Of a stretch of DNA of 64,000 nt, positions 61,465 to 64,000 are shown piece by piece. The position numbers and the translations under genes were made by a program. Numbering within the stretch: the first letter of the stretch is position 1; each line of letters opens with the position of its first letter. The stretch comes from Thermoanaerobaculia bacterium (GTDB taxonomy: Bacteria > Acidobacteriota > Thermoanaerobaculia > Multivoradales > J023), in assembly GCA_030431255.1 (NCBI GenBank), contig JAUIJL010000008.1, forward strand, positions 186,001 through 250,000, in the 5' to 3' direction. The notes below the pieces were generated by a model. The model made no database searches, was not told where the DNA came from, and worked only from the letters and a program-made list of their open reading frames with translations.

Positions 61465-62724
61465 CTATCCCCAGCCCAAAGCCCGTTCGAGGAACCACCA
61501 AGAAGCGATCAAACCCACCAGAATCGAGCCGAGGGTCAGCACCACCGGAAGGTAGAAGCGCGAGGTTCGCAGCACGAAAATGAGTGGGAAGACCGCCGCC
61601 ACAATGGCCAGCTGGCCGAGCTCCACGCCGATGTTGAAGGCCAGGATCACCTGGGTCAGATGCATCATGCGGAAGGGCAGCTCGCCCATCACCGACGCGA
61701 AACCCATGCCGTGGAAGAGACCGAAGAAGAAGATCAACAGCCAGCTTTTCTCGTGGAAAACCGGCTTGAGATTGTTGAGCGCCACCAACACGATGGAGAA
61801 GGCGATGATCGACTCCACCAGGCGGCTGGGCAAGCTGATCACGTCGAGGGCGGCGAGGGCGAGGGTGATGGAGTGGGCGACGGTGAAGGTGGTGACGATG
61901 GCGACGATTTTCCAAAACGCCGACCGAAAATCGGCCACGGGTTGCCACGAGGTTCTGCCCGAGGCCTCGTCTCGACGTCGTTCGAGCACCGCCGTCAGCA
62001 GCAGGGCGATCAAAAACAGCACATGGTCGATGCCGATCCAAATGTGAAGAACCCCCTGCCAAATGAAGTCGCGGACTCTCAGCAGGCTTTCAATGCGGGT
62101 GAAATCGAGGGTTTGCTCGGCGGTCTGCGGAGCGAAGACCAAGGCGGTAAATTCCTCGCCGTATTCCTTGCCCGTGCGTCGATCGTATTCGATGCACAAC
62201 AGATTTCGGTGGAATCGGTCGGTCTCGAAAAGCACCGTGTTTCGGATGTCCACCTGATCCGGAATCTCGGAGTCTTCGGTGCGGAAATGGTATTTGGCGA
62301 AGGTCCCGAGCCCTTCCACTTCCGCCACCTCGGTAGTGCCGAAGGCATAGGGAAGGATCTCTCCCGCCACCCGGATCTCGAAGCTCTGGCGCAGGTATTC
62401 CTGAATTTTCGGCGCCGTGGCCAACACGGTTTCCTGCCGGGCATCTTCGGCCTCGGGCAGATCCAGGCCCAAGGGACCGTCGAGATCGTCGAGCCGGATT
62501 TCGAATCGACCCTCCAGGTGGGTGGTCTCCACATTGAGCCAAACATAGCTCTCACCGGTCGCGTGGGCATGGGACGGGGTAACGTTCACACCCAAGCCGG
62601 CGATCAAGACGGCGAATATCCAACTGCATAGGTGCAGACGGCTTCGGAGCCGGTGATGTCGGCCCATGGCGATCGATGTGGCGGGGTGGGATGCGCGGGC
62701 TCTGTGGCGGGCGATCAGCAACAC
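61465..62724 (-). CDS. HupE/UreJ-like membrane protein
   Basis: A 419-residue protein, first gene of the operon. GTG 62724 follows GGAGG by nine bases; ATG 62667 would also give a signal peptide (LCSWIFAVLIAGLGV...SHA). Residues about 55-225 are a soluble, probably external, beta-rich part. From about 235 there are six to seven spans with WIGIDHVLFLIALLL, FTVAHSITLAL and FFFGLFHGMGFAS, which are HupE/UreJ_2 signatures with conserved His and Asp. HupE-like proteins have been linked to nickel or cobalt uptake; the role here is unclear. The very short gap to the adenylation gene puts it in the biosynthetic operon, perhaps for transport. Confidence 0.82.
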   Translation of the reverse strand: MLLIARHRARASHPATSIAMGRHHRLRSRLHLCSWIFAVLIAGLGVNVTPSHAHATGESYVWLNVETTHLEGRFEIRLDDLDGPLGLDLPEAEDARQETVLATAPKIQEYLRQSFEIRVAGEILPYAFGTTEVAEVEGLGTFAKYHFRTEDSEIPDQVDIRNTVLFETDRFHRNLLCIEYDRRTGKEYGEEFTALVFAPQTAEQTLDFTRIESLLRVRDFIWQGVLHIWIGIDHVLFLIALLLTAVLERRRDEASGRTSWQPVADFRSAFWKIVAIVTTFTVAHSITLALAALDVISLPSRLVESIIAFSIVLVALNNLKPVFHEKSWLLIFFFGLFHGMGFASVMGELPFRMMHLTQVILAFNIGVELGQLAIVAAVFPLIFVLRTSRFYLPVVLTLGSILVGLIASWWFLERALGWG

Positions 62725-62892
62725 AAACGAGATCCTCCGTCCGAAAGACGACGATGAAAGGCCCCTGGTCGGCGCGTGCTCGCGTCGACTCAGGCCCGGT
62801 GGCGTGGCTCACATGTCTTCGTGTGGCGCCATCATATAGATGAGGTCGGCGTTTGGGAACGTGAGGCGAGATCGTCTTCGCCTTCGGCCGTG

Positions 62893-62919
62893 GGGCGATC
62901 CTTGTGATCGCCCTTTTTT
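62893..62919 (+). terminator. Rho-independent terminator or attenuator ahead of the dehydrogenase
   Basis: GGGCGATC (62893-62900) and GATCGCCC (62906-62913) form a perfect 8-base stem with loop CTTGT, followed by TTTTTT (62914-62919). The T-run is on the plus-strand side. No plus-strand gene precedes it, so it would end a short leader or small RNA, or attenuate the dehydrogenase transcript. Confidence 0.75.
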
Positions 62920-62947
62920 GATCCCTCTGCAACGTCCGTCGTATGCT
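62918..62947 (+). promoter_or_regulatory. Candidate promoter of the acyl-CoA dehydrogenase gene
   Basis: TTGATC (62918-62923) and TATGCT (62942-62947) are 18 bases apart, a fair sigma-70-type match, about 110 bases ahead of the start codon and just after the terminator. Confidence 0.4.
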
Positions 62948-63056
62948 GGACCGAATCTTGGGGCATCCGAAGCCCTTCTCAAAGAGCCGGCAGGCCGTCG
63001 GCCGGCCCACCGCGGGACCCGAACGTCCCGGCGAGCTACCCACGGAGACCGAAAGC

Positions 63057-64000
63057 ATGGATTTCAGCTGGACCGAGGAACAGGAGCGTCTCTATGGGGA
63101 AGCGGTCGATTTTGCCCGCCGGGAGCTCAACCACGAGTTGCCCCGTCGAGATGCCGAGGGTGAGCTGAACCTGGAGGGTTGGCGGAAGGCGGCGGATTAC
63201 GGGGTGCTCGGATGGTGCATGCCGGAGGCCTACGGTGGGGGCGGGCTCGACGTGGTGACGGCGATCCGCCTGCTCGAAGGCATCGGTTACGGCTGTAAGG
63301 ACAACGCCTTGACTCTAGGCCTGAACGGTCAGATCTGGAGCGTCCAGGCTCCTCTGCTGCATTTCGGCTCCGAGGCGCAGAAGAAGAAATACCTGCCTCG
63401 ACTGTGCTCGGGGGAGCTGATGGCCGCCCACGGCATGACCGAGCCGGAATCCGGCTCAGACGCTTTTTCTTTGCGCACCACCGCGGAGAAAGTGGACGGG
63501 GGATACCGGCTGAACGGCCACAAAACCTATGTCGGCCTGGCACCGGTGGCCGGCTTGAGCCTGGTCTTCGCCAACACCCGTCCGGAGGTGGGGCAGTGGG
63601 GCATTTCCGCCTTCCTGGTGGAGAAAGCATTCGACGGCTACGAGGCTCCGCCGCCGCGGCCGAAAATGGGTCTTCGCACCAACCCCCTGGGCGATATCGT
63701 CTTGAAAGATTGCTTTGTGCCCGAGGAAAATCGCCTCGGCCCCGAGGGCATCGGGGTGAGCATCTTCAACTACTCCATGGATTGGGAACGGGGCTTCATC
63801 TTTGCGAGCCACGTGGGCTCCATGGCCCGTCAGCTGGACGAATGCGTGGAATTCTCCCGTCGACGCAAGCAATTCGGCCAATCCATCGGCGAGTTCCAAA
63901 GCGTTTCCAATCGCATCGCCGACATGCGCCTGCGCCTCGAAACCTCCCGTCTGCTGCTCTACAAGCTGGCCTGGATGAAAGAAAACGACCAGCCCGCCAT
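63057..64000 (+). CDS. Acyl-CoA dehydrogenase-family enzyme, PltE/RedW-like (3' end outside window)
   Basis: The first 314 codons are visible, starting at ATG 63057 nine bases after GGAG; the gene runs past the right edge. It opens MDFSWTEEQERLYGEAVDFA, then HFGSEAQKKKYLPRLCSGEL, HGMTEPESGSDAFSL (FAD/substrate loop), LNGHKTYVGLAPVAGLSLVF, SMDWERGFIFASHVG and SRRRKQFGQSIGEFQSVSNR. The pattern YGCKDNAL, GHKTYVGLAPVAG and MDWERG recalls PltE/RedW, which oxidise prolyl-carrier protein to the pyrrole. It also fits other carrier-bound amino-acid oxidases. The catalytic base would lie downstream and cannot be checked. Divergent from an operon with a stand-alone adenylation enzyme and carrier protein, it probably modifies the starter unit. 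Confidence 0.88.
   Translation, partial: MDFSWTEEQERLYGEAVDFARRELNHELPRRDAEGELNLEGWRKAADYGVLGWCMPEAYGGGGLDVVTAIRLLEGIGYGCKDNALTLGLNGQIWSVQAPLLHFGSEAQKKKYLPRLCSGELMAAHGMTEPESGSDAFSLRTTAEKVDGGYRLNGHKTYVGLAPVAGLSLVFANTRPEVGQWGISAFLVEKAFDGYEAPPPRPKMGLRTNPLGDIVLKDCFVPEENRLGPEGIGVSIFNYSMDWERGFIFASHVGSMARQLDECVEFSRRRKQFGQSIGEFQSVSNRIADMRLRLETSRLLLYKLAWMKENDQPA

Larger units (their letters stand above)
62725..63056. other. Divergent control region of the biosynthetic cluster
   Basis: No gene is seen. The region separates the minus-strand operon from the plus-strand dehydrogenase. It contains a strong plus-strand terminator and a candidate promoter just after it (listed separately), and GGAG at 63044-63047 for the dehydrogenase start. 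Confidence 0.6.

Noticed and set aside
60301..62631. Long plus-strand open frame opposite the adenylation and HupE-like genes
   Set aside because: It spans two real minus-strand genes with full motifs, is rich in His, Gln and Glu and shows no fold signature.
1..64000. tRNA, rRNA, insertion sequences, integrase or phage genes
   Set aside because: None could be recognised by eye on either strand.

Overview
The window is a high-GC bacterial chromosome segment. It most resembles Acidobacteriota of the Thermoanaerobaculia type. That placement is inferred from three things: secreted proteins ending in a DGFESGD...W tail, a MalT-type LuxR regulator next to a small conserved partner gene, and an ABC-permease/M1-peptidase fusion. 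No rRNA, tRNA, CRISPR array or transposase was seen.

Left part (1-25.5 kb): a DUF429 gene cut by the window edge, a small duplicated secreted peptide, a membrane protein with a repetitive acidic tail, a MalT-like regulator with its small partner, a secreted NxxGxxAF-type repeat protein, an ATP-grasp enzyme, and a secreted beta-propeller amidohydrolase. These are followed by an FG-GAP surface protein, a solute-binding-like protein without an obvious signal peptide, and a beta-helix protein. Next comes a TetR-controlled ABC transporter (TetR, then permease fused to an M1 peptidase, then ATPase) with a clear double palindromic operator. The section closes with a GNAT acetyltransferase and a coupled epimerase/flavoprotein pair.

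Middle part (25.5-39.1 kb): a secreted gluzincin-like protein with C-terminal repeats, then a three-gene operon. That operon encodes an envelope-anchored PDZ-TPR-CHAT protease, a divergent sigma-70-like protein and a single-span membrane protein. It is preceded by short direct repeats. A giant SpvB/FG-GAP/YD-repeat RHS protein converges on it.

Right part (39.2-64 kb): a tightly packed biosynthetic operon on the minus strand, about 23.5 kb. In transcription order it holds a HupE/UreJ-like membrane protein, a stand-alone adenylation enzyme, an acyl carrier protein, NRPS-1 (C-A-T-E), NRPS-2 (C-A-T-E-C-T-TE), a GT1 glycosyltransferase, a UDP-glucuronate-decarboxylase-like enzyme, UDP-glucose dehydrogenase, a Wzx-type flippase and a GT2 glycosyltransferase. 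A PltE/RedW-like acyl-CoA dehydrogenase is divergent and runs off the window. The likely product is a short peptide with D-residues and an ACP-derived starter, probably glycosylated and possibly flipped across the membrane.

The strongest novelty is in NRPS-1. Its adenylation domain reads as asparagine-specific (D-L-T-K-I-G-E-V) and is interrupted between motifs A8 and A9 by a complete PP-loop ATPase of the adenine nucleotide alpha-hydrolase/amidotransferase type. That domain has a zinc ribbon, SGGKDST and a further CxxC. The second candidate system is the CHAT protease/sigma-like/membrane-protein operon, whose gene logic recalls protease-released sigma factors.
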